Notes: generated by a model not told the origin, from the sequence alone. A stretch of 40,652 nt of DNA from Oscillospiraceae bacterium (GCA_009786985.1 WRGW01000104.1:1-40652); one strand, 5' to 3'; positions 1-7,241 are shown, counted from the stretch's first letter. Program-made: numbers and translations.

Positions 1-1
1 G

Positions 2-511
2 AGATTACAAGCCCTGAAAGCCAAGAAAGGCTTCACCCTCGTTGAGTTGATTGTTGTTATTGCAATCATCGGAGTACTCGCAGCGATTCTGATTCCGCTT
101 TTGATGAACCACGTGACAAGTTCACGTATTAGCTCGGCGGATTCTGATGCGGCAAACATTTTCAGAGCAGCAGCGGCTGAAATCACTCGACTTGATTCAA
201 GAAATGACCCCATCACTGAAACCGCAATCAGAGATGCTGTTGAAGCTGCTATGGGAGATGACGTTGAAGACGGAGTCAGAAACATCCAATACTTTGGGGA
301 TGGAGACGGCAACCTCGTTGGGATTCTTTACAGGATAACAGGAGTAATGCCGTCAGGTGAAGCTGCGTGGGATAGAGATGAGGGACGTACTCGTACGAGG
401 ATTTGGGGCATTTACGGAAACGAAGGCGCTGGAGCTTTTAGATTCGACGACGACGACGGTGGCGGCGGCGGTGGCGGCGGCGGTGGCGGTGATTCGACCG
501 AGACCGACTAA
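2..511 (+). CDS. Type IV pilin-like / pseudopilin protein (5' end outside window)
   Basis: The reading frame is open from the first bases of the window, so the start codon lies upstream and only the last ~169 residues are seen. The visible N-terminus has the prepilin peptidase site KKG|FTLVE followed by a hydrophobic helix (LIVVIAIIGVLAAILIPLL), the hallmark of class III signal peptides of type IV pilins, pseudopilins and competence pilins. The mature protein would be held in the membrane and processed by a PilD/ComC-type peptidase. The C-terminal part is acidic and ends with four Asp, a run of 11 Gly and a short polar tail. The Gly run is encoded by a 12-bp DNA repeat of GGT/GGC codons and may be slippage-prone. 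Which pilin subclass it belongs to cannot be told because the pilus operon is not visible. Confidence 0.85.
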   Translation, partial: RLQALKAKKGFTLVELIVVIAIIGVLAAILIPLLMNHVTSSRISSADSDAANIFRAAAAEITRLDSRNDPITETAIRDAVEAAMGDDVEDGVRNIQYFGDGDGNLVGILYRITGVMPSGEAAWDRDEGRTRTRIWGIYGNEGAGAFRFDDDDGGGGGGGGGGGDSTETD

Positions 512-515
512 ACGT

Positions 516-612
516 AATGTTCGGTAACACCGCAGGGCAAGCCCTGCACCCCTCTCTGCTTCGCGCGTGAGAACCGACGCAGAGTGTCGGGGTATTACAC
601 CCGAACTTTCAA
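516..612 (+). repeat. Cloverleaf-like 3' UTR repeat element, copy A (short form)
   Basis: Starts 5 nt after the pilin stop codon. It begins GTTCGGTAACACCGCAGGGC and ends GGTATTACACCCGAAC, two imperfectly complementary ends that can form a closing stem. Inside are GCAGGGC/GCCCTGC, a CTC...GAG hairpin and CCGAC/GTCGG. Two other copies occur at 30745-30878 (minus) and 36161-36295 (plus). This copy lacks a ~37-nt internal hairpin module present in the other two. An intrinsic terminator follows at once. Confidence 0.85.
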
Positions 613-614
613 TA

Positions 615-648
615 AAAATCGGTTAGCATATCGCTAACCGATTTTTTT
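615..648 (+). terminator. Intrinsic terminator, probably bidirectional
   Basis: Stem AATCGGTTAGC / GCTAACCGATT with a 5-nt loop, a T run downstream and an A run upstream. It ends the pilin transcript. On the minus strand it overlaps the last codons of the small gene at 623-829. Confidence 0.85.
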
Positions 649-829
649 CATTGTTGTTTGGCTTTGACTTTTTCCATTTTTCAAACTCATTCATTACATC
701 TTCAACGTCTTCTTTTTCCATTGATGCTTTGGTATGTGCTATTTTGGTATAAATATCCCCAGTGTATTCTGCCAAAAGCAATTTGAACAAACTGCTTTTC
801 TCAGCGTGGCGTGTTTCTGTTTGTATCAT
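623..829 (-). CDS. Small hypothetical protein (68 aa)
   Basis: Unrecognised small, charged, helical protein beginning MIQTETRHAEKSSLF and carrying the acidic stretch MEKEDVEDVMNEFEKWKK. Start chosen at the ATG at 829 because a strong ribosome site (GGGAGGTAGG) lies just upstream and a promoter lies ~23 bp further (852-881). Small proteins with an 'M-E-x-E-D-V' segment are common in Firmicutes, but no function is inferred. Its last codons run into the terminator hairpin shared with the pilin gene. The near-identical promoter of the next small gene suggests both are expressed alike. Confidence 0.65.
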   Translation of the reverse strand: MIQTETRHAEKSSLFKLLLAEYTGDIYTKIAHTKASMEKEDVEDVMNEFEKWKKSKPNNNEKNRLAIC

Positions 830-851
830 GTTCCTACCTCCCTCTGTAACC

Positions 852-881
852 ACTACACCACATTTTGGCGGGTTTTGTCAA
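852..881 (-). promoter_or_regulatory. Sigma-A type promoter of the 68-aa gene
   Basis: Minus strand: TTGACA, 18-bp spacer, TGTAGT, with TGTGG just before the -10. The spacer AAACCCGCCAAAATGTGG is nearly identical to that of the promoter at 1137-1165. The expected start of transcription is ~15 nt before the ATG. Confidence 0.75.
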
Positions 882-922
882 GGATTAGGGCGAGAGGCTG
901 TGGAACTTTTCTGTGGGTGGGT

Positions 923-1114
923 TTATTCGCTTTGTTCGGTAGAGTGTGTTTGTGTGAACGTATCACGTTCTTTCTCAGGCAAAAGATTTCGTAATTTTTT
1001 CGAGGCATCTTTTTTGTCCTTGGCTTCATCTACAATATTAACCGCCATTTTTATGATGGATTTAAACTGATAATCAGTCATAATATCGCACCTTTCAATG
1101 GTTGCAGTATCCAT
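923..1114 (-). CDS. Small hypothetical protein (63 aa)
   Basis: Unrecognised small charged protein. The central part (MTDYQFKSIIKMAVNI, then VDEAKDKKDASKKLRNLL) resembles short helical proteins often seen in Clostridia accessory regions, judged from memory only. Two starts are possible: ATG at 1114 with AAAAGGGGGTG upstream, or ATG at 1081 with GAAAGGTG upstream giving 52 aa. The longer one is used because it has the better ribosome site and fits the promoter at 1137-1165. No function is proposed. It could form a set with the 68-aa gene, since both have the same promoter type and orientation. Confidence 0.65.
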   Translation of the reverse strand: MDTATIERCDIMTDYQFKSIIKMAVNIVDEAKDKKDASKKLRNLLPEKERDTFTQTHSTEQSE

Positions 1115-1136
1115 AACGAACACCCCCTTTTGTATC

Positions 1137-1165
1137 ACTATACCACACTTTGGCGGGTTTGTCAA
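1137..1165 (-). promoter_or_regulatory. Sigma-A type promoter of the 63-aa gene
   Basis: Minus strand TTGACA, 17-bp spacer, TATAGT, with TGTGG before the -10. The spacer AACCCGCCAAAGTGTGG differs from that at 852-881 by one substitution and one base of length, so the two promoters look duplicated. Confidence 0.8.
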
Positions 1166-1206
1166 GGCTTCGGGCAAGGGATTGTGCAACTTTTCGGATA
1201 AAGAGA

Positions 1207-1236
1207 AAACTGTGGTCAAAAGACCACGGTTTTTCG
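1207..1236. terminator. Hairpin between divergent promoters, terminator-like
   Basis: AAACTGTGGTC / GACCACGGTTT with an AAAA loop and a T run on the plus side. It lies between the leftward promoter at 1137-1165 and the rightward promoter at 1285-1313, so it may insulate the two units. Confidence 0.6.
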
Positions 1237-1284
1237 GTTCATGAATGTTGTTTGGCTTTATTACAATGACTTTATATAAATCTA

Positions 1285-1313
1285 TTGACAATGTGCAAAA
1301 ATTGTGGTATAAT
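1285..1313 (+). promoter_or_regulatory. Consensus promoter of the small secreted-protein operon
   Basis: Perfect TTGACA, 17-bp spacer ending TGTGG, perfect TATAAT. It is followed 19 nt later by AAAGGAGGGG and the TTG start at 1349. Confidence 0.85.
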
Positions 1314-1348
1314 CATAATAATTTATATCGAAAAAGGAGGGGTTGATT

Positions 1349-1516
1349 TTGACTAAACCAGAAATGGTGGCTATTTTCACGTCATTAAATGAACTTAATG
1401 ACTTAAAACAATACGAAGCTATGGAGCGAATTATCAAGCGTGTGTTGATGGAGTGTTGTGAAAAAAGCGACCCTACAATCAAAGAACCGACATTAAAATC
1501 GACACCTAAATCTTAG
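1349..1516 (+). CDS. Small hypothetical protein (55 aa), TTG start
   Basis: Unrecognised 55-residue protein beginning MTKPEMVAIFTSLNELNDLK and ending in a Thr/Pro/Lys-rich tail. The TTG start is supported by a very strong ribosome site (AAAGGAGGGG, 6 nt spacing) and by the consensus promoter at 1285-1313 directly upstream. It is probably cytoplasmic: no signal peptide or membrane helix is seen. First gene of an apparent operon with the secreted proteins at 1566, 1735 and 2631. A regulatory or leader role is possible but unsupported. Confidence 0.65.
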   Translation: MTKPEMVAIFTSLNELNDLKQYEAMERIIKRVLMECCEKSDPTIKEPTLKSTPKS

Positions 1517-1565
1517 CCAAACAAGAGTATGCCCCGAGCGAACTCGACTTTTGGAGGGATAGGGT

Positions 1566-1733
1566 ATGATAAAGCGAATTGTGGCTTTAATTGCAGTGGT
1601 TGCTTTTACAGTCACGTCAATTATGGCAGATATGGTTGCATCAACCGAAGTGTATGTTTGTCCTGCGTGTGAGCGTGTTGATTGTAGCGGTATAAATCCA
1701 CGGTATCGCAGTTCGTGTGTTTTGGGGGTGTGA
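1566..1733 (+). CDS. Small secreted cysteine-containing protein (55 aa)
   Basis: Begins MIKRIVALIAVVAFTVTSIM, a typical Sec signal peptide, leaving a mature peptide of ~30 residues with C-P-A-C, a Cys-Ser pair and one more Cys near the end. The ribosome site GGAGGG lies ~7 nt before the ATG. The stop codon overlaps the Shine-Dalgarno region of the next gene, whose ATG starts 1 nt after the TGA, so the two are coupled. Cys-x2-Cys motifs also occur in the dockerin-like proteins at 1735 and 9602. No family recognised. Confidence 0.65.
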   Translation: MIKRIVALIAVVAFTVTSIMADMVASTEVYVCPACERVDCSGINPRYRSSCVLGV

Positions 1734-1734
1734 T

Positions 1735-2634
1735 ATGAAGAAATTTTTGTCTACTTTAATTGCGATTATAATTATGGCGTTAGTATTTGTTACACCTGCA
1801 ATGTCACTGCCGTGTGGAAGGTGTGGAGCTAAACAATATGGCGATTGGCTATTTGATGTGTTCCATTACGGTCATAGGGTGGTTGCGGAAATAATTGGTT
1901 ATACTGGCACAGAAACCAATATAACGATTCCCTCTGAGATTGGGCAACTTATGGTTGAGGAGGTCTCTTTGTCGTCGTCGTGTCCATCCGAACTCTGTTT
2001 GAAACGTAACTTATATGTTGAAACGGTGGTTATACCTTATGGAATTACGCACATTGGAGAGCTTTCTTTTCAGTCCCTTAGAGGGGTTGTAATTCCTAAC
2101 AGTGTTAACCATATTTCTGGTAGTAATAGCCTGGCGTTTAGAGAAGGCACGTTTAGTAACACCTCCCTTTCTACAGTAATAATTCCTAATAGAGTCTGGC
2201 ATATTGGTAGTGGTGCTTTTGCAAACACGCCTCTCCTCACAAGTGTAGTGTTTAAGTCCCCCACACCACCAAGGTCATTAGGAAATATTTTTTACAACAG
2301 TGCTTTACAAACCATTTACGTCCCTCTCGGTGCATACAACGCCTATCGAGCTATTCCGCAATTCAGCGAGTTTGATATTGTAGAAGTCACTTGTAACTTC
2401 TGCTACAACTGCGATTTCTGTAAAAGTAAAGATTTTAGGAGAAGTCAAATCTCCGTCAACATAAACACCGCCTTGCAAATCCTCCGCTACCTCGTAGACC
2501 TCCCGAATGAGGCGACAATCAGAATGCACGATTTCAACGACAATGGCGAGATTGATATTGATGACGCTCTTCAGGTATTGAGGTATCTTGTTGGGTTACC
2601 AAGCGAGATTGGTGTCTGGAGGAATAGGGTATGA
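1735..2634 (+). CDS. Secreted BspA-type leucine-rich-repeat protein with dockerin-like C-terminus
   Basis: 299 aa. A signal peptide (MKKFLSTLIAIIIMALVF, cleavage near PAMS-LP) is followed by LRR_5/BspA-like repeats (residues ~85-215: VVIPYGITHIGELSF, VVIPNSVNHIS, VIIPNRVWHIGSGAF, IYVPLGAYNAY). Next is a short Cys cluster (C-N-F-C-Y-N-C-D-F-C), then two dockerin-like segments: a degenerate one with TALQILRYLVDLP and a clear one with DFNDNGEIDIDDALQVLRY, matching a Ca2+-binding dockerin/EF-hand loop. Such proteins bind surfaces or other secreted proteins. The start at 1735 is chosen because the signal peptide begins there and GGGGGTG lies upstream; a TTG 18 nt earlier is less likely. The C-terminal architecture is shared with the gene at 9602-11569, suggesting a common cohesin-like or sorting partner (inference). 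Confidence 0.8.
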   Translation: MKKFLSTLIAIIIMALVFVTPAMSLPCGRCGAKQYGDWLFDVFHYGHRVVAEIIGYTGTETNITIPSEIGQLMVEEVSLSSSCPSELCLKRNLYVETVVIPYGITHIGELSFQSLRGVVIPNSVNHISGSNSLAFREGTFSNTSLSTVIIPNRVWHIGSGAFANTPLLTSVVFKSPTPPRSLGNIFYNSALQTIYVPLGAYNAYRAIPQFSEFDIVEVTCNFCYNCDFCKSKDFRRSQISVNINTALQILRYLVDLPNEATIRMHDFNDNGEIDIDDALQVLRYLVGLPSEIGVWRNRV

Positions 2635-2952
2635 GAATAGTTTTGTCTTTATTGGTTGTAATTTTTAGCGAGTTTGGTGATTCCAGTTTCGGCAACATCA
2701 CCACCTACTTTGCAAGACCATCTACAATTTTGGGTTGTCGAAAGGTCTGCTGAATTGCAATCTGTCGCTAAGAATATTGTAGGCGAGAAATGTTTGACAC
2801 GGGAGCTTGTCGAGGCTTTTTTTGTGCAATATGTACAAATCCCCCACTCCAGATTTTGCTCTGGAATGGGGGCAAAGCTACTTTGTGGACATAAACAGCT
2901 TTCCGACACCTTTAATAATCGGAAGCCCAGCAGCAAACGCCAATACAATTAG
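2631..2952 (+). pseudogene. Frameshifted small secreted-protein gene
   Basis: An ATG overlaps the stop of the upstream LRR gene (ATGA) and has GGAGGA 7 nt before it, so translation should start here. The first frame reads MRIVLSLLVVIF and then leaves the signal peptide, ending after 40 codons. Removing one T from the 5-T run at 2662-2666 restores MRIVLSLLVVILASLVIPVS followed by an Ala-x cleavage site and a polar mature protein (TSPPTLQDHLQFWVVERSAE). The restored frame runs to 2952, but its last third passes through a repeat/hairpin segment (2817-2872) and overlaps the ATPase gene, so the original end may lie before ~2820. It may be a true pseudogene or a sequence error. Confidence 0.5.
2817..2872. 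repeat. Repeat-associated hairpin, likely terminator of the ATPase gene
   Basis: The segment TTTTTTGTGCAATATGTACA (2818-2837) recurs at 8243-8265. It is followed by a hairpin CCCCCA-C-TCCAGA / TCTGGA-A-TGGGGG (2841-2872) six nt from the ATPase stop codon. The recurring flank plus a C5-6/G5-6 hairpin links it to the elements at 7242-7276 and 8243-8314. No long T tract is seen, so termination is likely but not certain. Confidence 0.6.
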
Positions 2953-5205
2953 AATAGTTTCGCTACCCAGAGGAACGCTCTGCAAAATCGAAGAAAGCCA
3001 CGTAGTTCCCATTGCGACGGCGATAATTGCGGCAGAGGCAAATACCGCTAATACAAGATGTGGGTTGTTGCGATATCGTGCGTTAAAAATCCCACGATTT
3101 TTGTCCTTACACTCAAACACGAACACTAGTTGCGATAAGCCGAGGGTTGCCATAGCAGCAGTTCGAGCGTATTCTACACCAAAATCAAGGCTAATATAAT
3201 ACGCACCGAGTGTGCAAAGTGCTATTGCGATTCCACGCATGACTATGCCAAAAAACATTCCTCCTGCGAATATACTTTCTTTGCTTTTACGCGGTTTTTG
3301 TTCCATGACTTTGTCGGTAGAAGGTTCCATACTAAGTGCGATTGCTGGTAGTCCATCGGTTACTAAATTGATTAACAAAATTTGAATCGGGATTAGCACC
3401 AACGGCATTCCAAGCAACATCGCTACAAACATTGTAAGAACTTCACCTATGTTAGACGATAGCATATATTTAATCGATTTTCGGATGTTATTATAAATCG
3501 TTCGCCCTTGCTCAATTGCGTTTACGAGTGTTGCGAAATTATCGTCAAGTAGGACTAATTGTGCCGCCTCTTTGGTGACATCTGTGCCTTGAATTCCCAT
3601 CGCTACACCAATTGCGGCCTCTTTAACAGCTGGTGCATCATTGACACCGTCCCCAGTCATGGCCACTATGTTGCCTTCTGCTTTGAGGGCTTTTACTATT
3701 CTTAGCTTGTCGGCAGGGCTCATCCTCGCATGGACTTCTGTAATCCCTGCTTGTCGTGCGATTTCTTCGGCGGTATTCTTATGGTCGCCGGTCAGCATAA
3801 TCACACGAATGCCCGCCTTTTTACACTTACGTACGGCGGTTTTAATTTCAGGGCGTAGCGGGTCAGATAATCCCGCTATTCCTACAAAAGTTTCGCCTCG
3901 AGAGAAGGCCAAGCATCGTAATCCTTTTTTAGTCATGCTTTCATATGCTTTGCGAATTTTGGTGATTTGAACTGAACTTAAATTAGTACGGCATTTGGGC
4001 AAAATCGCTTCGAGTGAACCTTTTAACCATTTGTCGCCGTTTACTGTCACCGACATAAATTGTGCCGAACTATCGAAAGGGATTTCATCGGTGCGAGTAC
4101 AACCATTTGTGTTGACTTGGCTAAGTTCGGCGTATTCCATAAGTGCTATTTCAGTAGGGTCGCCTAAATAACTACCATCAGGTTGTTTGAGAGCGTTGTT
4201 ACAAAGTGCCGCACATTTTTGAAGGTTTGATAAATTATGCGAATTTGTGCCACTGTCCGAATCTGGTGTCCAAGTTTCGGTGACTTTCATCTTGTTTAGA
4301 GTGAGCGTCCCAGTCTTGTCTGTGCAAATTACGTTGGCACAACCCAACGTTTCGACTGAGTGTAGTTTGTTCACCAAAGCCCTTTGCTTATAAATTCGCC
4401 TGACCGCTAACGCTAACGAAATCGTCACCACCGCAGGCAAGCCTTCAGGAATCGCCGCAACAGCAAGTGAAATTCCAGTGAACAACATATCAAAAATTCT
4501 GTAACCTTGAATCACGCCAAGAACGCTTACCGCAATACATACAACAATACAAATTACACCGATGGTTCGACCGAGTTCGCCTAATCGTTTTTGAAGTGGC
4601 GTTTTCTCATCGCTGGTTTCAGAAAGCATACTTGAAATTTGCCCCATCTGCGTTTTGAACCCAGTTTGCGTTACAGTGGCGAGAGAATGCCCTCTTACAA
4701 CAGAAGTCCCCATAAAAATTTCATCTCCGTTGGATTTCTGCACTGGTAGGCTTTCTCCGGTAAGTAGTGACTCGTCTACCTGAAAAGCCATCGGATTATT
4801 AAGCCTACAATCGGCTGGAATACGTGAACCAGCCTCAAGCCGAACCACATCGCCTTTTACGATTTTAGATGATTCAATTTGAACCACTTTCCCATCACGA
4901 TAGACTGACGCACTCGGGGCGGATAGTTTCTTGAGTGCCTCAAGCGTCTTTTCCGCACGGTATTCTTGAATGAATCCTAGAATTGCGTTTAAAACAACCA
5001 CTATCACAATCGCAGTTGCATCTAAATATTCACCCATGATAAGAGAAACCGCAGTTGCGATTAAAAGAATAATCACCATTACATCTTTGAACTGTCCTGC
5101 AAAAAGCTGGTGCGGTTTGATTTTGTTGCCTTGTGCAAGTATGTTTTCGCCATCTTGTGAAAGCCTTTTTTGAGCCTCCACCTCCGAAAGTCCGATTTTT
5201 TTCAT
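2878..5205 (-). CDS. Ca2+-transporting P-type ATPase (SERCA-like)
   Basis: 775 aa integral membrane pump that would export Ca2+ (possibly Mn2+) from the cytoplasm using ATP. All key P-type ATPase motifs are present: TGES in the actuator domain (LLTGESLPV), the phosphorylation site CTDKTGTLT, MLTGDH, and the hinge TGDGVNDAP. M4 has PEGLP and M6 has N-L-V-T-D, the Ca2+-site signatures of type II pumps. The N-terminal LSEVEAQKRL segment is the cation-ATPase N domain. At 775 aa it is about 100 residues shorter than typical bacterial SERCA-like pumps, mostly in the nucleotide-binding domain. Start ATG has AAGGAG 9 nt upstream. The upstream DNA contains repeated CGCTTGTA/GCTTGTC boxes of unknown role. 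Confidence 0.93.
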   Translation of the reverse strand: MKKIGLSEVEAQKRLSQDGENILAQGNKIKPHQLFAGQFKDVMVIILLIATAVSLIMGEYLDATAIVIVVVLNAILGFIQEYRAEKTLEALKKLSAPSASVYRDGKVVQIESSKIVKGDVVRLEAGSRIPADCRLNNPMAFQVDESLLTGESLPVQKSNGDEIFMGTSVVRGHSLATVTQTGFKTQMGQISSMLSETSDEKTPLQKRLGELGRTIGVICIVVCIAVSVLGVIQGYRIFDMLFTGISLAVAAIPEGLPAVVTISLALAVRRIYKQRALVNKLHSVETLGCANVICTDKTGTLTLNKMKVTETWTPDSDSGTNSHNLSNLQKCAALCNNALKQPDGSYLGDPTEIALMEYAELSQVNTNGCTRTDEIPFDSSAQFMSVTVNGDKWLKGSLEAILPKCRTNLSSVQITKIRKAYESMTKKGLRCLAFSRGETFVGIAGLSDPLRPEIKTAVRKCKKAGIRVIMLTGDHKNTAEEIARQAGITEVHARMSPADKLRIVKALKAEGNIVAMTGDGVNDAPAVKEAAIGVAMGIQGTDVTKEAAQLVLLDDNFATLVNAIEQGRTIYNNIRKSIKYMLSSNIGEVLTMFVAMLLGMPLVLIPIQILLINLVTDGLPAIALSMEPSTDKVMEQKPRKSKESIFAGGMFFGIVMRGIAIALCTLGAYYISLDFGVEYARTAAMATLGLSQLVFVFECKDKNRGIFNARYRNNPHLVLAVFASAAIIAVAMGTTWLSSILQSVPLGSETILIVLAFAAGLPIIKGVGKLFMSTK

Positions 5206-5283
5206 GAACTGTAACTCCTTCGCTTGTACTATACGCTTGTATGCTTGTCTAAAGCATATGAGGACAAGCGAGATAGTATTACT

Positions 5284-5323
5284 ATATTAAACCGCAACAA
5301 AACGCTTGTGTTTTTTCGGTTTT
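5284..5323. repeat. Dispersed hairpin repeat (CCGCAACAAAACGCTTG family), copy 1
   Basis: The 28-nt core from 5292 (CCGCAACAAAACGCTTGTG, T6, CGG) recurs with one difference at 32580-32607, and its flank ATATTAA also recurs. It forms a weak hairpin (AAACCG/CGGTTT). It lies between the divergent ATPase and phosphate-transporter genes, directly before the PhoP-box array. Confidence 0.7.
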
Positions 5324-5368
5324 ACAAAAGCCTTACCTAAACCTTACTTTTTCTTACATAATCTTTAC
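5322..5368 (+). promoter_or_regulatory. Probable PhoP-box array upstream of the Na+/Pi cotransporter
   Basis: Five TTAC boxes begin at 5322, 5333, 5344, 5354 and 5365, a spacing of 11, 11, 10 and 11 bp on the same face of the helix. This matches the known Firmicute PhoP pattern of TTHACA-like repeats with one-turn spacing, and it ends 10 bp before the -35 of a gene for phosphate uptake. PhoPR control under phosphate limitation is therefore likely (inference). Confidence 0.7.
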
Positions 5369-5378
5369 GTAAACTTTG

Positions 5379-5407
5379 TTGAATTTTATAAAAACACGTG
5401 GTATAAT
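5379..5407 (+). promoter_or_regulatory. Promoter of the Na+/Pi cotransporter gene
   Basis: TTGAAT, 17-bp spacer, TATAAT with TG two bases before the -10 (extended -10). A leader of ~35 nt leads to the ATG at 5450. Confidence 0.75.
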
Positions 5408-5449
5408 CGTTTTGTAAAGACAAAAAACAAAAATGTGAGGTAAAAGATT

Positions 5450-7120
5450 ATGAGTTTTATGGAAATAGCAAAGCTGGTTGCAGCATTAGCACTATTCCTT
5501 TACGGAATGAAGCTGATGGGAGAGGGGTTAGAAGCTGCTGCAGGTTCTAAGTTTAAGAAAATTCTCGGTTGGTTCACTAAAAACAGATTTTTGGCAGTAG
5601 CAACGGGTGCGTTACTTACAGCAATCATCCAAAGCTCGTCGGCGACTTCGGTTATGACGGTAGGTTTTGTAAATTCTGGGCTCTTGAATTTAGTACAAGC
5701 CGCTGGCGTAATCATGGGTGCAAATATCGGTACGACTATTACTGGTTTAATAGTTTCGTTAAATGTCGGCGATATTTCGTATATAGCGATTGCAATCGGT
5801 TTATCAATTATGATTGTTGCGAAAAAACCGTCACTCAAATACAGAGGGCAGATTTTAGCAGGGCTCGGGATACTCTTCTTCGGTATGCTTATGATGACAG
5901 ATATTTTACGCCCTCTTAGAACGAACGAATTTGCTGTGTCCCTCTTTGAATACGCAAGCAACCCACTAATCGGCATCTTAGTTGGAATTGTTGCTACTGC
6001 CCTGTTCCAAAGTTCATCTGCTGTTACTGGTATAGCAATCGCACTCGGAATGTCTGGGGTATTAGGGTTACAAGGTGCGATGTTTATCACGTATGGTGCA
6101 AATATCGGTACTTGTTTCACAGCACTAATCTCGACCATTGGTGCATCACGAACTGCTAAACGTGCGGCGATTCTTCACCTTATATTTAACTGTATGGGTG
6201 TGATTTTATTCACCTTTATCACTCTAATGCCGTTTGGGTATATCAACTTTATCGAAACCACCTTTGCAGCAAGTGAAGCCGCAGGCGAAATTGACCCTGA
6301 TGCATTGTTCCCACACGTTGGTAGGCAAATTGCAATAGCGAATATATTCTTTAACGTCAGCACCACTATCGTTTTGCTACCGTTCTTAAAAGGAATTGTA
6401 AAAATCGCAACACTTATTGTTCCAGTGCGTGAAAACGAAGGAGATTCAGAAAAGTTAGTCCATCTCGATTCAAGGATGCTTACTATGCCTAAAGTTGTTG
6501 TTGAACAAATTCGAAGTGAAGTGGAGCGTATGGCAAGATTAGCTCTCGACAACTATCGGCTTTCAGTAGATATGTTCTTAAATCGAAACACCAAACTCGG
6601 AGAACAAATCAAGAAAAATGAAAAGACAATTAACTTCTTAAACCACGAAATCACTAAATATCTTGTACGTGTAACTGCAATGGAACTCGAAGAGTCTGAT
6701 CGAAAACTAATTGGCTCGTTCCATCATGTGTTAAATGATATCGAACGAATCGGCGACCATGCCGAAAACATCATGGAATTTAGTATGCCGTTTATCGAAA
6801 ATAAAAAGCTTTTCTCTGAAGTTGCGGTTGAAGAATTGCGAAAATTATCTAAAGAAGTTGACACAGTGTTAGAAAACGCAATCGAATATCTTGTAAGCCA
6901 AAAAGAAGATTATGACGAAATAGCTCAAATCAAAATCATGGAAGATGAAATTGACGGCGAAGTCGAAACGCTCAAAAATAATCACGTCCAACGTTTGGAA
7001 CAAGGAGTTTGCACACCAGAGTCTGGAATGCTCTTTGTAAATATGCTTGGCGATTTCGAGAGGGTTTCTGACCATGCCTCCAACATCGCAACTTATCGTG
7101 GTAAAAAGAAAGCCAAATAA
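5450..7120 (+). CDS. Na+/phosphate cotransporter with PhoU-like C-terminal domain (NptA family)
   Basis: 556 aa, the usual length of bacterial NptA-type proteins. Residues ~1-320 form the membrane transporter with two inverted Na_Pi_cotrans repeats, each with the QSSSA signature (AIIQSSSATSVM and ALFQSSSAVTGIA) and GANIGT motifs. Residues ~340-550 are a helical cytoplasmic PhoU-like domain (LIGSFHHVLNDIERIGDHAE, and later LGDFERVSDHASNIA). It would import phosphate with sodium at the cytoplasmic membrane, the PhoU part tuning activity. The upstream PhoP-box array and extended -10 promoter agree with a phosphate-starvation gene. Convergent with the gene at 7355. Confidence 0.92.
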   Translation: MSFMEIAKLVAALALFLYGMKLMGEGLEAAAGSKFKKILGWFTKNRFLAVATGALLTAIIQSSSATSVMTVGFVNSGLLNLVQAAGVIMGANIGTTITGLIVSLNVGDISYIAIAIGLSIMIVAKKPSLKYRGQILAGLGILFFGMLMMTDILRPLRTNEFAVSLFEYASNPLIGILVGIVATALFQSSSAVTGIAIALGMSGVLGLQGAMFITYGANIGTCFTALISTIGASRTAKRAAILHLIFNCMGVILFTFITLMPFGYINFIETTFAASEAAGEIDPDALFPHVGRQIAIANIFFNVSTTIVLLPFLKGIVKIATLIVPVRENEGDSEKLVHLDSRMLTMPKVVVEQIRSEVERMARLALDNYRLSVDMFLNRNTKLGEQIKKNEKTINFLNHEITKYLVRVTAMELEESDRKLIGSFHHVLNDIERIGDHAENIMEFSMPFIENKKLFSEVAVEELRKLSKEVDTVLENAIEYLVSQKEDYDEIAQIKIMEDEIDGEVETLKNNHVQRLEQGVCTPESGMLFVNMLGDFERVSDHASNIATYRGKKKAK

Positions 7121-7160
7121 GGGCATAAAATGGGGGAATTCATTTCCCACACTTTATGCC
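7121..7160 (+). terminator. Hairpin after the Na+/Pi cotransporter gene
   Basis: GGCATAAA-x-TGGG / TCCCA-x3-TTTATGCC starts immediately after the stop codon. No long T tract follows, so it may be a 3' stabiliser rather than a terminator. Smaller hairpins follow at 7294-7309 and 7312-7329, before the convergent gene. Confidence 0.5.
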
Positions 7161-7241
7161 TGACGTAGGCAAGCCAAATAAGATGCCCGTAAGCGGAGCT
7201 AGGACATTGCCGTTAGGCAGGTACAACCATCACTTAAAACA

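Noticed and set aside
623-1114. Toxin-antitoxin pair formed by the two leftward small genes
   Set aside because: Each has its own promoter and they do not overlap; no recognised toxin or antitoxin fold.
2649-2948. 99-codon leftward open frame opposite the frameshifted secreted gene
   Set aside because: No ribosome site; it overlaps the ATPase 3' end and a hairpin, and the rightward signal-peptide frame explains the region better.
5500-6138. 212-codon open frame antisense to the Na+/phosphate cotransporter
   Set aside because: Mirrors the hydrophobic codons of a clear transporter gene; no ribosome site or homology.
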